From Neobacillus mesonae (GTDB lineage Bacteria > Bacillota > Bacilli > Bacillales > Cytobacillaceae): a stretch of DNA of 64,000 bases. The notes under the pieces are model-generated. The model saw only the letters and a program-made list of their open reading frames with translations, was not told where the DNA came from and made no database searches. Location of the stretch: NCBI RefSeq assembly GCF_023715155.1, contig NZ_JAMBNQ010000002.1, positions 248,001 through 312,000 on the forward strand, given 5' to 3'. Position numbers and translations under genes: made by a program. Below are positions 1-8,875 of this stretch, piece by piece (position 1 is the first letter of the stretch; each line of letters begins with the position of its first letter).

Positions 1-1
1 T

Positions 2-490
2 TTTATAAAAAACGTCCTGTTTTCTACAACAGTCGTCTTAGTTGCTTTAGTCGTGGGTGCCTTATTATTAATTTATGCCGATAAAAAGAACACAACGATT
101 ACAGCGAACACTATTGATCAGTTATCTTATAAGCAAGCTTTATATATCGGTCTTTTTCAATGCTTATCGGTTTGGCCTGGATTCTCAAGAGCTGGTTCTA
201 CAATTTCCGGAGGTTTGCTGGTGGGCGCAAGCCAAAAAACGGCTGCTGAATTTTCCTTTATTCTGGCATTCCCCATTATGGTAGGGGCAACAGGCTTGGA
301 TTTATTGAAAAATTTAGATGCAGTTACTTCAGGAGATATCACTACGTTTGTGATTGGTTTTGTGACGGCCTTTGTCGTAGCATTGTTAGCCTGTGTCGGA
401 TTCCTAAAATTGCTGGATAAAGTAAGACTTTCCGCATTTGCTTATTATCGGATTCTGCTTGCGATTGTTTTTGCGTTTATTATATTGTAA
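2..490 (+). CDS. uppP: Undecaprenyl-diphosphatase UppP (BacA family), 3' part
   Basis: This is the C-terminal 162 residues of a gene whose start lies upstream of the window; the reading frame is open from base 2. The protein is a polytopic membrane enzyme that dephosphorylates undecaprenyl diphosphate to recycle the lipid carrier of cell-wall synthesis, and BacA-family members confer bacitracin resistance. The diagnostic segment WPGFSRAGSTISGG corresponds to the family PGxSRSG catalytic loop, with Ala in place of the usual second Ser. It is followed by the conserved AAEFSFILAFPIM helix and two further hydrophobic segments. The gene ends about 90 bases before the terminator of the convergent rnpB gene. 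The family call is secure. Confidence 0.93.
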   Translation, partial: FIKNVLFSTTVVLVALVVGALLLIYADKKNTTITANTIDQLSYKQALYIGLFQCLSVWPGFSRAGSTISGGLLVGASQKTAAEFSFILAFPIMVGATGLDLLKNLDAVTSGDITTFVIGFVTAFVVALLACVGFLKLLDKVRLSAFAYYRILLAIVFAFIIL

Positions 491-578
491 TCAAATGATT
501 AATGGGATGATTAATGGGGGAAATGGGGGGAAGTACTCCTTCGACCCTTCTGATATGTAATGTTGAGTGCAAAAAAAT

Positions 579-598
579 AAACCTTCCATCGAAGGTTT
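579..598 (-). terminator. Intrinsic terminator of rnpB
   Basis: The palindrome AAACCTTCC-AT-GGAAGGTTT (read on the minus strand) is followed by a T-rich run. It lies about 20 bases past the predicted 3' end of RNase P RNA. A-rich flanks on both sides mean it could also stop transcription arriving from uppP. Confidence 0.75.
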
Positions 599-616
599 TT
601 CTTTTTGTGCATGCAT

Positions 617-1048
617 CTGTTTCATAACGTTCTGTAAGCCATGTTTTGTTCCTTTGTACTGCAAACGGTTTTACCCTTGTACTCAGGCGGTAATCATCTA
701 TCTACGGCTGTTTGAACAGCCGTCTATCTCTCCGTTTGATTCCTTCGAGATAATTCCCCTACCAAATTTGGGTTTCTCGCTCGTGGGGTTTACCGCGTTC
801 CATCTTATATGTTTCCATATAAGCTTCGTCACTGTGGCACTTTCAGGGATACTCAACCATATCCGAAGACGTAGGTGTTTTTTCCCGCCGTCAGTCCAGT
901 CGAAACCGAACTGCCCTAGCTTATTTATTGGCTAGGCACGAACACTACGGGCATCTCAGCACCGTGCGAGCATGGACTTTCCTCAACGCAGGTGAACCAT
1001 GCCAGGCACTATTCACCTAAGCGCAGCGATTACCCAAACGCTATATCA
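617..1048 (-). ncRNA. rnpB: RNase P RNA, Bacillus (type B)
   Basis: This is the catalytic RNA of ribonuclease P, which matures tRNA 5' ends. Read on the minus strand it contains the universally conserved 5' block GGGTAATCGC, then GAGGAAAGTCCATGCTCGCA, GTGCCTAGC, the internal GTGCCACAGTGACGAAG, GGTAAACCCC with CGAGCGAGAAACCC, and the 3' block ACAAAACATGGCTTACAGAA. These match the B. subtilis type B molecule as I know it. The ends were set by spacing from these blocks and may be off by a few bases. Open reading frames across this stretch are shadows. Confidence 0.95.
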
Positions 1049-1062
1049 GATGTGCAAGAGTT

Positions 1063-1091
1063 AGTATAACAATCAAACGGACTTTTTGCAA
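1063..1091 (-). promoter_or_regulatory. SigmaA-type promoter of rnpB
   Basis: On the minus strand TTGCAA (1086-1091) is separated by exactly 17 bases from TATACT (1063-1068), placing the start point near 1056, just ahead of the mature RNase P RNA 5' end. Confidence 0.75.
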
Positions 1092-1189
1092 AAGTAATTG
1101 TTGGAAGGATTCCCATTTAAGAAGAGCATCGGATTGTTAAATCTTAATATAATTGGAATTGGGAACTGGGTTTAATAGGGTCATTTAAA

Positions 1190-1445
1190 AAACAAAATGG
1201 CGGGTTGGGACCGGGAAAATGTCTTTAATAAAGGTCTTGTGGACAGAATGGTGTACTGGACCGGAGGAACTGTTTTTAAAAAGGGTCTTAAAGACAGAAT
1301 GGTGAGCTGGACCGGAGGAACTGTTTTTAAAAAGGGTCTTAAAGACAGAATGGTGAGCTGGAATGGGGAAATTGTTTTTAATAAAGCGTCTTGAGGACAG
1401 AATGATGTGCTGGAACGGGGAAAATGACTTTAATAAGGAAGGATT
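1190..1445. repeat. Short array of 51-52 bp hairpin repeats
   Basis: About four tandem units carry the word GACAGAAT at 1242, 1293, 1344 and 1396 (spacings 51, 51, 52). The units carry imperfect inverted halves of the type TGT[C/T]TTTAA and TTAAAGACA. Only weak reading frames cross it and none has a ribosome binding site, so I treat it as non-coding. Bases 1446-1800 hold no gene I can support. Confidence 0.8.
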
Positions 1446-1806
1446 TTAAAGAAGGATTTTTAAAATGGCGGCTTCAAAGGAAAATGGAAGCCCTGAAAAG
1501 AAGGTCAACCTTTTTATAAAAGCAGGGACTGTCCAAGTTGTCCAACTTGCGAACAGGAACGTAAGTAGACTTTTGTCATTGCTCGCTGTACCGGCAAGGC
1601 AGGAACTGGAGAAAGATGGGATTCCCTCTTTAAAACGGTTGGGAAAATTTTGTGAAAGGTACATCTTGTGCATCTTTGCCTAAACTTATGGCTGCACTAC
1701 TGTAAGATGGTTAATCGTTTGAAAAACGCATCTGGCATGTATTTTTCAAAAAGGATTATTCTATGTCACAACGAATTTGTTATAAAAAGGAACAAATAGG
1801 AGTTAC

Positions 1807-2613
1807 ATGATGAAAATTGCGGTTTTGTCGGATATTCACGAAGGTCTGAATCGAAAAAAAACGGGTGCCGATATGATGGGTGTTTTAAAAAAATGGATCA
1901 CCAGCCATTCACCCGATGTTTTTATTATTAGCGGGGATATGACGGCCGGCCCTGAGAAAAGTCTTAATCTGCTGCTCCAGCTTCAGCAGAGTTGCCCGCA
2001 AACCAAACTGTTATTTGTCAATGGGAATCACGATGTTTATGCAGAAGATTCGAAGTCGGCGTATCAAACGCTGCTGCAATTTCCAGGCAATCTTGGCAAT
2101 GGTCCAGTGGAATTGAACGATCATTGGGTGGTGATCGGCGATGGCGGCTGGTATGATTACTCGTTGGGAATAGAAGGATTTACGCAGGAACAATTTTCAA
2201 TCGGTACATTCAATGATTTTACCTGGCCTGATAAAACGTACGCCCATTGGCTAAGGCCTGACCAGGAAGAAACCAATCAGTATCTCGAAAAATTAGAAAG
2301 CTGGCTTGAGAAGTACCAGGGGAAAAAGGTCATCATGGTAACCCACTTTGTACCTTTTTCACGATTCTTATTCATTAAAAACGACCTTAGCTGGGACTTT
2401 TTCAATGCGATGATGGGAAGCGCACGGTTCGGCGAGCTGGCTGTAAAATACGGTGTGAAAAAATATATTTTTGGCCATATTCATACCCGGTATCATGAAC
2501 AGTCCCATGATATGGAAATCATCTGCAATCCATTGGGGTATTACCCGGACGAATGGAACTCCGATGATGCAGAGGAAGAAATTTTTTCAACGATTAAAGT
2601 TTTGGAAATCTGA
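1807..2613 (+). CDS. Calcineurin-like metallophosphoesterase
   Basis: This is a 268-residue soluble protein with the full metal-binding set of the calcineurin-like phosphoesterase family: D9-x-H11 (SDIHEG), D44 (SGDMTAG), N75-H76 (GNHD), H180 (VTHF) and H224-x-H226 (FGHIH). These residues coordinate a two-metal centre that hydrolyses phosphoesters. The substrate cannot be told from sequence. The start was chosen at the first ATG behind ATAGGAG; the next codon is also ATG. It stands alone between rnpB and a minus-strand membrane protein. Confidence 0.9.
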   Translation: MMKIAVLSDIHEGLNRKKTGADMMGVLKKWITSHSPDVFIISGDMTAGPEKSLNLLLQLQQSCPQTKLLFVNGNHDVYAEDSKSAYQTLLQFPGNLGNGPVELNDHWVVIGDGGWYDYSLGIEGFTQEQFSIGTFNDFTWPDKTYAHWLRPDQEETNQYLEKLESWLEKYQGKKVIMVTHFVPFSRFLFIKNDLSWDFFNAMMGSARFGELAVKYGVKKYIFGHIHTRYHEQSHDMEIICNPLGYYPDEWNSDDAEEEIFSTIKVLEI

Positions 2614-2679
2614 AATCCAGGCCTGTATCATCAAATGGTGGTACAGGCATTTTGTGTTGAAGGAGTTGAAAATTTACTT

Positions 2680-2988
2680 CTAAAATAACCTCCAACCCCC
2701 AACATCCCAAATGGATTGACAATAAAAATAGTACAGAACCAGCAATGTATTAAGGGTAAAGCAAACTTGAAAAAGCCATCTTATTTCGGACACCGTCTTG
2801 TATAGAAAAAGAAATAGATAGTTACACAGGACCGGAACCAGCGTAAAACACATTCGTTCATCCCAAATGGATACCGTGTCAGGATTAAGCCATAGGATGA
2901 ATCTATCTGAAATCTGGGCAGCGATTGAGAATAGAAGAAGGAATCCGATTAAAAGCAGTGTAAGGCTCTTCATTATAATCATCCGCAT
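2680..2988 (-). CDS. Small three-helix membrane protein, unknown function
   Basis: I do not recognise this 102-residue protein. It has three likely membrane segments (about residues 6-22, 43-62 and 70-90), a hydrophilic loop with the sequence DRFILWLNPDTVSIWDE between the first two, and a short polar C-terminus. The start was placed at the internal ATG preceded by GAGGTGG at 7 bases, rather than at a longer upstream frame without such a site. It is convergent with the metallophosphoesterase and has no clear partner. Confidence 0.6.
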   Translation of the reverse strand: MRMIIMKSLTLLLIGFLLLFSIAAQISDRFILWLNPDTVSIWDERMCFTLVPVLCNYLFLFLYKTVSEIRWLFQVCFTLNTLLVLYYFYCQSIWDVGGWRLF

Positions 2989-3149
2989 GGGAAACCACCT
3001 CTTATCACCAGCAATGGATTGGATTAAATTGGACATTTTTGCCGCCAATTACGTTTACATTCGCTAATGCTGGTGCGGTTTCCTTCTTTAAAATTGATTA
3101 CCGAACAGATGAGCAGTCTAGGTGCACATGAAGGAAAAGGAATGGGGGA

Positions 3150-3975
3150 ATTGCGTACTTTAAAGAGCGCGGGAAGGTAAAAAGCAGAGCCTCCCTCTAC
3201 TATAAAACGGTTTAAAGAGCGCAGGAAAGTATAAAAGCAGAGCTCCCCGCGAACTACCCCGGCTGAAAGACAGATTCAAGTCATTTAGCAGCAGATTTGT
3301 CCTTCATCCCCCTGCTGAAGGACAGAATCAAGTCATTTAGCAGCAATTTTGTCTTTCATTCGCCCGATGAAGGCCAGTTTTAAGTTATTTAGCAGCAGTT
3401 TTGTCTTTCATCCTCCTGATGAAAGACAGAATCAAGTCATTTAGCAACAATTTTGTCTTTCATCCCCCTGATGAAAGACAGAATCAAGTCATTTAGCAGC
3501 AGATTTGTCTTTCATTCGCCCGATGAAGGACAGTATCAAGTCATTTAGCAGCAGATTTGTCTTACATCCCCCTGCTGAAGGACAGTTTTAAGTTATTTAG
3601 CAGCAGATTTGTCTTACATCCCCCTGCTGAAGGCCAGATTCAAGTCATTTAGCAGGAGTTTTGTCTTACATCCCCCTGCTGAAAGACAGTTTTAAGTCAT
3701 TTAGCAGCAATTTTGTCCTTCATCCCCTGATGAAGGCCAGATTCAAGTCATTTAGCAGCAATTTTGTCTTACATCCCCCTGATGAAAGACAGAATCAAGT
3801 CATTTAGCAGCAGATTTGTCTTACATCCCCCTGCTGAAGGCCAGTTTTAAGTCATTTAGCAGCAGATCTGTCTTTCATCCCCGGCTGAAGGCCAGAAAGC
3901 CGTCATTTTACTGCAAATCGTCTTTCATCCGCGCGATGAAGGCCAGAATCAAGTCATTTTGCCACTATGCCCCCT
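3150..3975. repeat. Array of about 14 hairpin repeats, 52-bp pitch
   Basis: Tandem units contain TTGTCTTTCAT, a 6-7 base loop such as CCCCCTG, ATGAAAGACAG, and a spacer built on ATCAAGTCATTTAGCAGC. Two clear unit starts lie at 3421 and 3473, 52 bases apart. Loop and arm variants (CTGCTGAAGG, CCGATGAAGG) alternate along the array. It fills most of the gap between the small membrane protein and the ger operon. Confidence 0.9.
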
Positions 3976-4030
3976 TTAAAGAGCACATCAAAGTAAAAAG
4001 ACGAAGCAACCCGCGCACGAGGAATTCCCC

Positions 4031-4192
4031 AACACCCCAGCATTCATCAACCCCACATGGAATCCAGCCCAACACCCCAGCATTCATCAACCCCACATGG
4101 AATCCAGCCCAACACCCCAGCATTCATCAACCCCACATGAAATCCAGCCCAACACCCCAGCATCCATCCACCTCACATGAAATCCAGCCCCA
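4031..4192. repeat. Four direct 40-bp repeats
   Basis: The word AACACCCCAGCAT recurs at 4031, 4071, 4111 and 4151, exactly 40 bases apart, within units reading AACACCCCAGCATTCATCAA and CCCCACATGGAATCCAGCCC. The first three are almost identical and the fourth has diverged. This differs in pitch and lacks a hairpin compared with the neighbouring 52-bp array. The frame across it lacks a ribosome binding site. Confidence 0.9.
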
Positions 4193-4298
4193 ACACTTAT
4201 ACATAATACCCCAATTTTAGTAAAACCTAATCACAGCGGAAATTTATGACACGGAGAGCTCTTGTTTATTTTTCCAAAGCTGATCAGGAGGAAAAGAC

Positions 4299-5831
4299 AT
4301 GAGATTTTTTAATAAAAGAAAACGGCATGAGGGGGCGTTAGGGCAAGACGATTCTGCGGCAGGCAAACCCAGTTCCGGGCAAACTTTTTCCGGTAATATC
4401 CACCGAGACACTGACTATATCAAACAGCTGTATTCCTACCCTGCGAATGTGGATTTCATGGTGAGAGAATTTACAATTTTCGGGATGGGCAGGAAGGCTG
4501 CGCTATTTTATATTCCGTCCCTGACGGATGCGAAGCTGGTTGATGAGGATATCATTAGGCCATTAATCACAAAAGAAATGGCCATTCAGGATGTGCCCTC
4601 AGCCGTATATGTCAGTGCAATTAATGCGGAACAGGAAATGAGAAAGGCCTTTCAAGAACTGAATACAGGAGACACCTTGTTATTGGTGGATGGGATAACC
4701 CACGCTTATATCATGAAGACCGCCAAGACAGCGGGCCGGAATGTGGAGAAGCCGCAGAACGAAACGACATTACTAGGGCCGAAGGAGTCCTTTGTGGAAA
4801 AGTCAGGGGAAAATATTTCACTGATCCGCAAGAAAATCCGCAGTGAAGACTTTACCGTCGAAAAAATGACCGTCGGAGCCCGGTCCAATAATGAAGTTTT
4901 CATCATCTACAACAAAGAATTGGCCAGCAGCAGAGTACTAGCAGAGCTGCGAGAAAGAATCGGATGCATTTCAAAGGATGCGGTGCAAAATCTAAGTTTG
5001 TTAATCCAGCATATTGAGGATCGAAAAAGAAGCTTGGTCCCGACGATTTTACAAACAGAGCGGCCTGACCGGGCAGCTTCTTATATTGAGGATGGGTATG
5101 TTGTTGTCATCATGAATAACTCTCCATTTGCCATTGTGGCTCCAGCGACATTTTGGTCTTTTTTCCATTCGGCAGATGATCATTATTTACGCTTTATCTA
5201 TGGGAATTTTACAAGATTACTTCGGATCATTGCGATATTTATTACCTTATTTACATCCTCTATCTATATTTCCATTACGAACTATCATGTGGAAATGTTC
5301 CCGACCGACCTGTTACTGGCGATTGCCGGGGCACGGGAGATTGTCCCGCTGCCTGCCATTTTAGAATTATTTTTGCTGGAAATCGCTTTTGAACTGATTC
5401 GGGAAGCAGGGATTCGGGTGCCTGCTCCCATTGGGCCGACGATTGGCATTGTCGGGGCACTGATTCTAGGACAGGCGGCAGTGGAGGCGAATGTCGTCAG
5501 TCCAATTGTCGTGATTGTTGTGGCACTTTCAGGTCTTTCTTCTTTTGCGATTAATGATGTGAACTTAAGTTATACGATCAGAATTGCCCGGTTTGTTTTT
5601 TTACTTTCTGCAGGCCTTGCGGGAATCTTCGGGATGGTTTGCTGTTTCATGGCGTGTGTCATTTATTTGTCTTCTATCAAAAGCTTTGGGGTGCCTTATA
5701 TGGCACCGATGACGCCAAACTATAAGTCATCAGGCGATACCGTATTCCGAAAATTATTGACCAATGAACGCTTTCGGCCGGGTTTCACAAAATCAAAGGA
5801 TTTGACGAAAGATACCGGACAAAATAAGTAA
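4299..5831 (+). CDS. Spore germinant receptor subunit A (GerA/GerK family)
   Basis: This 510-residue protein is the A subunit of a GerA-type germinant receptor. Such receptors sit in the spore inner membrane and trigger germination on binding amino acids or sugars. It has a soluble N-terminal region (about residues 1-290, with the family sequence DTLLLVDG and later REAGIRVPAPIGPTIGIVGALILG) and a C-terminal set of about five to six membrane helices (about 300-470). The start follows AGGAGG at 8 bases. It heads a tight operon with B, C and D genes. Which germinant it recognises cannot be read from the sequence. Confidence 0.92.
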   Translation: MRFFNKRKRHEGALGQDDSAAGKPSSGQTFSGNIHRDTDYIKQLYSYPANVDFMVREFTIFGMGRKAALFYIPSLTDAKLVDEDIIRPLITKEMAIQDVPSAVYVSAINAEQEMRKAFQELNTGDTLLLVDGITHAYIMKTAKTAGRNVEKPQNETTLLGPKESFVEKSGENISLIRKKIRSEDFTVEKMTVGARSNNEVFIIYNKELASSRVLAELRERIGCISKDAVQNLSLLIQHIEDRKRSLVPTILQTERPDRAASYIEDGYVVVIMNNSPFAIVAPATFWSFFHSADDHYLRFIYGNFTRLLRIIAIFITLFTSSIYISITNYHVEMFPTDLLLAIAGAREIVPLPAILELFLLEIAFELIREAGIRVPAPIGPTIGIVGALILGQAAVEANVVSPIVVIVVALSGLSSFAINDVNLSYTIRIARFVFLLSAGLAGIFGMVCCFMACVIYLSSIKSFGVPYMAPMTPNYKSSGDTVFRKLLTNERFRPGFTKSKDLTKDTGQNK

Positions 5832-5833
5832 AG

Positions 5834-6937
5834 ATGGGTGGTAGTTTGGCACGGAACGAAAAGGACTATGTCGGATACAGAGAGATTTTTGCCATTGTTT
5901 TTTTAACAGTGGGATCAAAAGCGACTGATATGAATATCGTCCTGCTATTTGAGGATGGGCTGAATGCGGCATGGATGATTGTCATCGGTTCTTTTTTACT
6001 GATCGTCCCTTCGCTTTTTCTATTAAATCTTGTAATGAAAAAATATGAAACGAAGAACCTGCTGGAAATCATCCAGCTGACACTTGGAAAGCCTGCTGCG
6101 TTACTCATTGGACTGGTCTTCCTTTTGTACGTTTTAATTGTAACTGCATCTGATACCAGGAGCTATGTGACGCAGCTGATTACGATCAATTTTCCGAATA
6201 CACCATTGTTTGTGATTTACTTATGTTTTTTACTTCTTTGTCTTTGGGGTGCGAAGAAGGGATGGGAGTCGGTAGCATCGATTGCCTGGATGATTTTGCC
6301 TTATCTCTTGCTTTCAATAGGGTTTTTAGCCTTTTTACTGTTAAGGGAAGGGGAAGTATATAGGACCTTTCCTTTATTTGGAACCGGTAAATGGGAAATA
6401 GCGAAGGCTAGTTTTAAGTACACGTATTTATATTCAGAAGCATTCCTTCTTGCTATGATGTACCCGTTTGTGAAAAATCATCAAAACTATACGAAAGGGT
6501 TATATAGTTCCTTAGGATTTGCTGTTATCTTTATGGCTTTTATGTACCTGTCATATTTATGGGTATTTGACTTTAGAAGTGTTGGAAAGATTACTTATCC
6601 TTTTAATGAAGCAATCCGGCTGGTGTCACTGGGCAGAACGATTGCCAATATCGAGACCTTTTTTATCACCGTTTGGCTTGTTGGAGTATTTGTGAAATTT
6701 ATGGTTTATATTTTTTTTCTATGTAAAATATTTGGGTTCGTTTTTCGGATTGATGAGTATGAATATGTCGTGGTTCCTATCACCCTGCTGATTTTGGTCA
6801 TGGGGATGATACCAGAAAACAATGAGGTTAATATGTTTTTCATTCGAAAGGGAATAGCCGTTTATTTTAAATACGTCATTCTTTTTTTACCGCCGCTGCT
6901 CTGGGGCGTAACAAAAATAAAGGGGGCAAAGGGATGA
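5834..6937 (+). CDS. Spore germinant receptor subunit B (GerB family transporter-like)
   Basis: This 367-residue, roughly ten-helix membrane protein belongs to the GerB/spore germination APC-like family, whose B subunits form the ligand pocket of the receptor. It begins two bases after the A gene and overlaps the C gene by ATGA. Family-typical segments include YREIFAIVFLTVGSKATDMN at the N-terminus and KNHQNYTKGLYSS in the middle. The ATG at 5834 has only a weak ribosome binding site; an in-frame TTG four codons later is an alternative start. The operon position supports the call. Confidence 0.92.
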   Translation: MGGSLARNEKDYVGYREIFAIVFLTVGSKATDMNIVLLFEDGLNAAWMIVIGSFLLIVPSLFLLNLVMKKYETKNLLEIIQLTLGKPAALLIGLVFLLYVLIVTASDTRSYVTQLITINFPNTPLFVIYLCFLLLCLWGAKKGWESVASIAWMILPYLLLSIGFLAFLLLREGEVYRTFPLFGTGKWEIAKASFKYTYLYSEAFLLAMMYPFVKNHQNYTKGLYSSLGFAVIFMAFMYLSYLWVFDFRSVGKITYPFNEAIRLVSLGRTIANIETFFITVWLVGVFVKFMVYIFFLCKIFGFVFRIDEYEYVVVPITLLILVMGMIPENNEVNMFFIRKGIAVYFKYVILFLPPLLWGVTKIKGAKG

Positions 6938-8181
6938 GGTATCCGCTTCTTTTATGTGCGCTCATTCTCGTGCTGACAGGCTGTTGGGATAAGAAGGAAG
7001 TGGAGGAACGGTCCTATGTTGTGGCGATTGGAATGGATCTGCCAAAAGGAATAGATATTGAAAAAGAGCAGGCGGTGGATGTGACGTTTCAATTTTCCAA
7101 TCCAAAATTAAATGTCAAAGGCGCTTCTGCGACAGAGGGGTCAGAAAGGAAGGATGTTGTCACTCTGACTGCTCCGGACATTGTCACGGCACGAAACATG
7201 GCCAATTCATTTGTTACAAGGGAAATTTCCTATAGTCATAACAAGGTTTTAATTGTTTCTGAGGACCTGGCAAAGAAGGAAATCTTTTACCGGCTGTTAA
7301 GTACAGCCATCAAAGACAGGGAAATCCGCAGGGAGACTAATCTTATTGTGACAAAGGGAAAGGCTTCGGAATTTATTTCGAAAAATAAACCTGAACTCTT
7401 AGTAAGGCCGCACCGGTACTATCAATTTTTAATTGACCGGGCAGCCGAAACAGGATTGGTGCCGGAATCGACCCTCAACCGCTTTTTTGCGATAACGGAC
7501 GGAGATGCGGACCTATTTTTGGCAATATACGGTGCCTCCAACCAGGAAGAAGCAGGGTTTCGGGATGAAGACCAGTATAAGGCGGGACAAGTCCCAAAAA
7601 CAGGGGGGAATCCTGTCCTGATGATTGGGTCTGCTGTTTTTAAGGAGGGGAAAATGATTGGTACCTTAACAGGGGAAGAAACAAGGATTACGAGATTATT
7701 AGATAATACGGAAAACACCAGGGATTTGTTCTCAAGCTTTCAAGACCCTTTAGACAAAAGGTACAAAATTGCCGTGAGAATTAAGAAAACCAACAGAACA
7801 AAGGTGAAAATCAAGCTGCGAAACGGTCCGCCTAAAATAGATGTAACCTATCCCATTGAAATTAAAATTTTATCGGTGCCGAGTTTGATTAATTATGCGG
7901 ATGACATGAAAAAACAAAAACAATTAAAAGCCGCCTTGGAACAAAAGCTGAAAGAAAATGCCGAGAATTTGATTAAAAAAACCCAAAAGAAATTTAAGAC
8001 AGAACCATTCTACTGGTCATTATATGCCCGCCCATTGTTTAGCACCGTGAAGGAATATGAGGAATGGGATTGGAATAATAAACGATATCCTTATGCTGAT
8101 ATCAATATAAAAATGGATTTGAATATTACCGGATTCGGTAAACAATTCAAGGAATCCGACATTGAGAAGGTGCTGGATTAA
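6934..8181 (+). CDS. Spore germinant receptor subunit C (GerC lipoprotein)
   Basis: This is a 415-residue Ger(x)C family lipoprotein. The signal peptide ends in the lipobox LTGC (Cys 17), so the mature protein is lipid-anchored at the outer face of the spore inner membrane. The conserved opening CWDKKEVEERSYVVAIGMD follows directly. C subunits are required for receptor function, but their molecular role is less clear than that of A and B. The start ATG overlaps the stop of the B gene, and the stop TAA overlaps the start of the small D gene. Confidence 0.93.
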   Translation: MRYPLLLCALILVLTGCWDKKEVEERSYVVAIGMDLPKGIDIEKEQAVDVTFQFSNPKLNVKGASATEGSERKDVVTLTAPDIVTARNMANSFVTREISYSHNKVLIVSEDLAKKEIFYRLLSTAIKDREIRRETNLIVTKGKASEFISKNKPELLVRPHRYYQFLIDRAAETGLVPESTLNRFFAITDGDADLFLAIYGASNQEEAGFRDEDQYKAGQVPKTGGNPVLMIGSAVFKEGKMIGTLTGEETRITRLLDNTENTRDLFSSFQDPLDKRYKIAVRIKKTNRTKVKIKLRNGPPKIDVTYPIEIKILSVPSLINYADDMKKQKQLKAALEQKLKENAENLIKKTQKKFKTEPFYWSLYARPLFSTVKEYEEWDWNNKRYPYADINIKMDLNITGFGKQFKESDIEKVLD

Positions 8182-8342
8182 TGTTGAAAATGGTCTTCTG
8201 GGCTGTGGTGTTGTTTGGTTCGGGCTATAGTTTTTGGTATTCCTATTATTTAGTCAAAGGGAAAAATAAATTAGGGGCATTGGGGATTGCCCTTGTTGGA
8301 GGATTGATTTTCGGATTGTCATTTTTGGTGAAGGTAAAATGA
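8181..8342 (+). CDS. Small two-helix protein, germinant receptor D-type subunit
   Basis: This 53-residue protein starts at an ATG sharing one base with the TAA of the C gene, which implies translational coupling. It has two hydrophobic segments (about residues 4-24 and 31-50) joined by the basic turn VKGKNKLG. Small two-helix 'D' proteins encoded next to gerA-type operons are known in Bacillus and modulate receptor activity. Length, topology and position fit that group. I see no ribosome binding site independent of the C gene. Confidence 0.75.
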   Translation: MLKMVFWAVVLFGSGYSFWYSYYLVKGKNKLGALGIALVGGLIFGLSFLVKVK

Positions 8343-8366
8343 GGATGAATCTCGACGTTCATAGTA

Positions 8367-8395
8367 TTGACACAATTGAACGACTCTGTTATCGT
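8367..8395 (+). promoter_or_regulatory. SigmaA-type promoter of the MarR-MFS operon
   Basis: A perfect TTGACA (8367-8372) is followed after 17 bases by TATCGT (8390-8395). The start point would fall near 8402, upstream of the palindrome described next. Confidence 0.6.
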
Positions 8396-8432
8396 TAGAT
8401 AGTTGCTTTTGATAACTGTTACCATTGGTAAC
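8388..8432. promoter_or_regulatory. Candidate MarR autoregulatory operator
   Basis: A perfect 15-base palindrome, GTTACC-ATT-GGTAAC, lies at 8418-8432, just before the GTG start. A looser inverted pair GTTATC (8388-8393) and GATAAC (8411-8416) overlaps the promoter -10 region. MarR dimers usually bind such sites in their own promoters, so autorepression is the likely mode. Confidence 0.6.
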
Positions 8433-8442
8433 TATTTAGGCG

Positions 8443-8871
8443 GTGATCTATATTAAAGTATCCCAAAAATTTTTTTATCAACTGTTAATGCTCTATCGTC
8501 CATTTGAAAAAAGATTAAATGTAGAGCTTAATAAACATGATCTGCACAGGGCGCAATGGACGATTATTTATTATTTGGAAAACTTCGGCTCCTCCACGCT
8601 GGTTGAACTTTCCAACTACCAGGGTGTGGAAAAGCCGACCATTACCAGGACCATTAATCAATTGGAAGAATTAGGTTATGTTGAACAGGTGCCTGGAAAG
8701 GATAGACGCGAAAAACGGATGCAATTGACGGAGTCTGGAAGACAGTTGTATCAAGCAGTCCGCATGACAGTTGATCAATATGAAGAAGAAATTCTACAGG
8801 GGATTTCGGAAGAAGATCAGCTAACAGCCATCACAGTGATGGATGAAATACGAAAAAATATAAAGTTATAG
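8443..8871 (+). CDS. MarR-family transcriptional regulator
   Basis: This 142-residue winged-helix regulator has an N-terminal dimerisation helix, a DNA-recognition helix in the segment KPTITRTINQLEELGYVEQ, and the wing motif PGKDRREKRMQLTESG typical of MarR proteins. The start was set at GTG 8443; the site before it (TTTAGGCG) is weak and close, but the next ATG would remove the conserved first helix. It lies 4 bases before an MFS exporter and resembles the ywoH-ywoG pair of B. subtilis. It probably represses the pair until an effector, perhaps an export substrate, is bound. Confidence 0.88.
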   Translation: MIYIKVSQKFFYQLLMLYRPFEKRLNVELNKHDLHRAQWTIIYYLENFGSSTLVELSNYQGVEKPTITRTINQLEELGYVEQVPGKDRREKRMQLTESGRQLYQAVRMTVDQYEEEILQGISEEDQLTAITVMDEIRKNIKL

Positions 8872-8875
8872 GGAG

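Noticed and set aside
567..935. 122-aa plus-strand frame
   Set aside because: It is antisense to RNase P RNA, which accounts for all the conserved sequence.
1197..1683. Frames inside and after the 1.2-kb repeats (65 and 72 aa)
   Set aside because: Low-complexity or unlike any protein, no start signal, overlapping frames on both strands.
3816..4220. 134-aa plus-strand frame rich in Pro, His and Ser
   Set aside because: It covers parts of the 52-bp and 40-bp arrays; 52 and 40 are not multiples of three, and there is no ribosome binding site.
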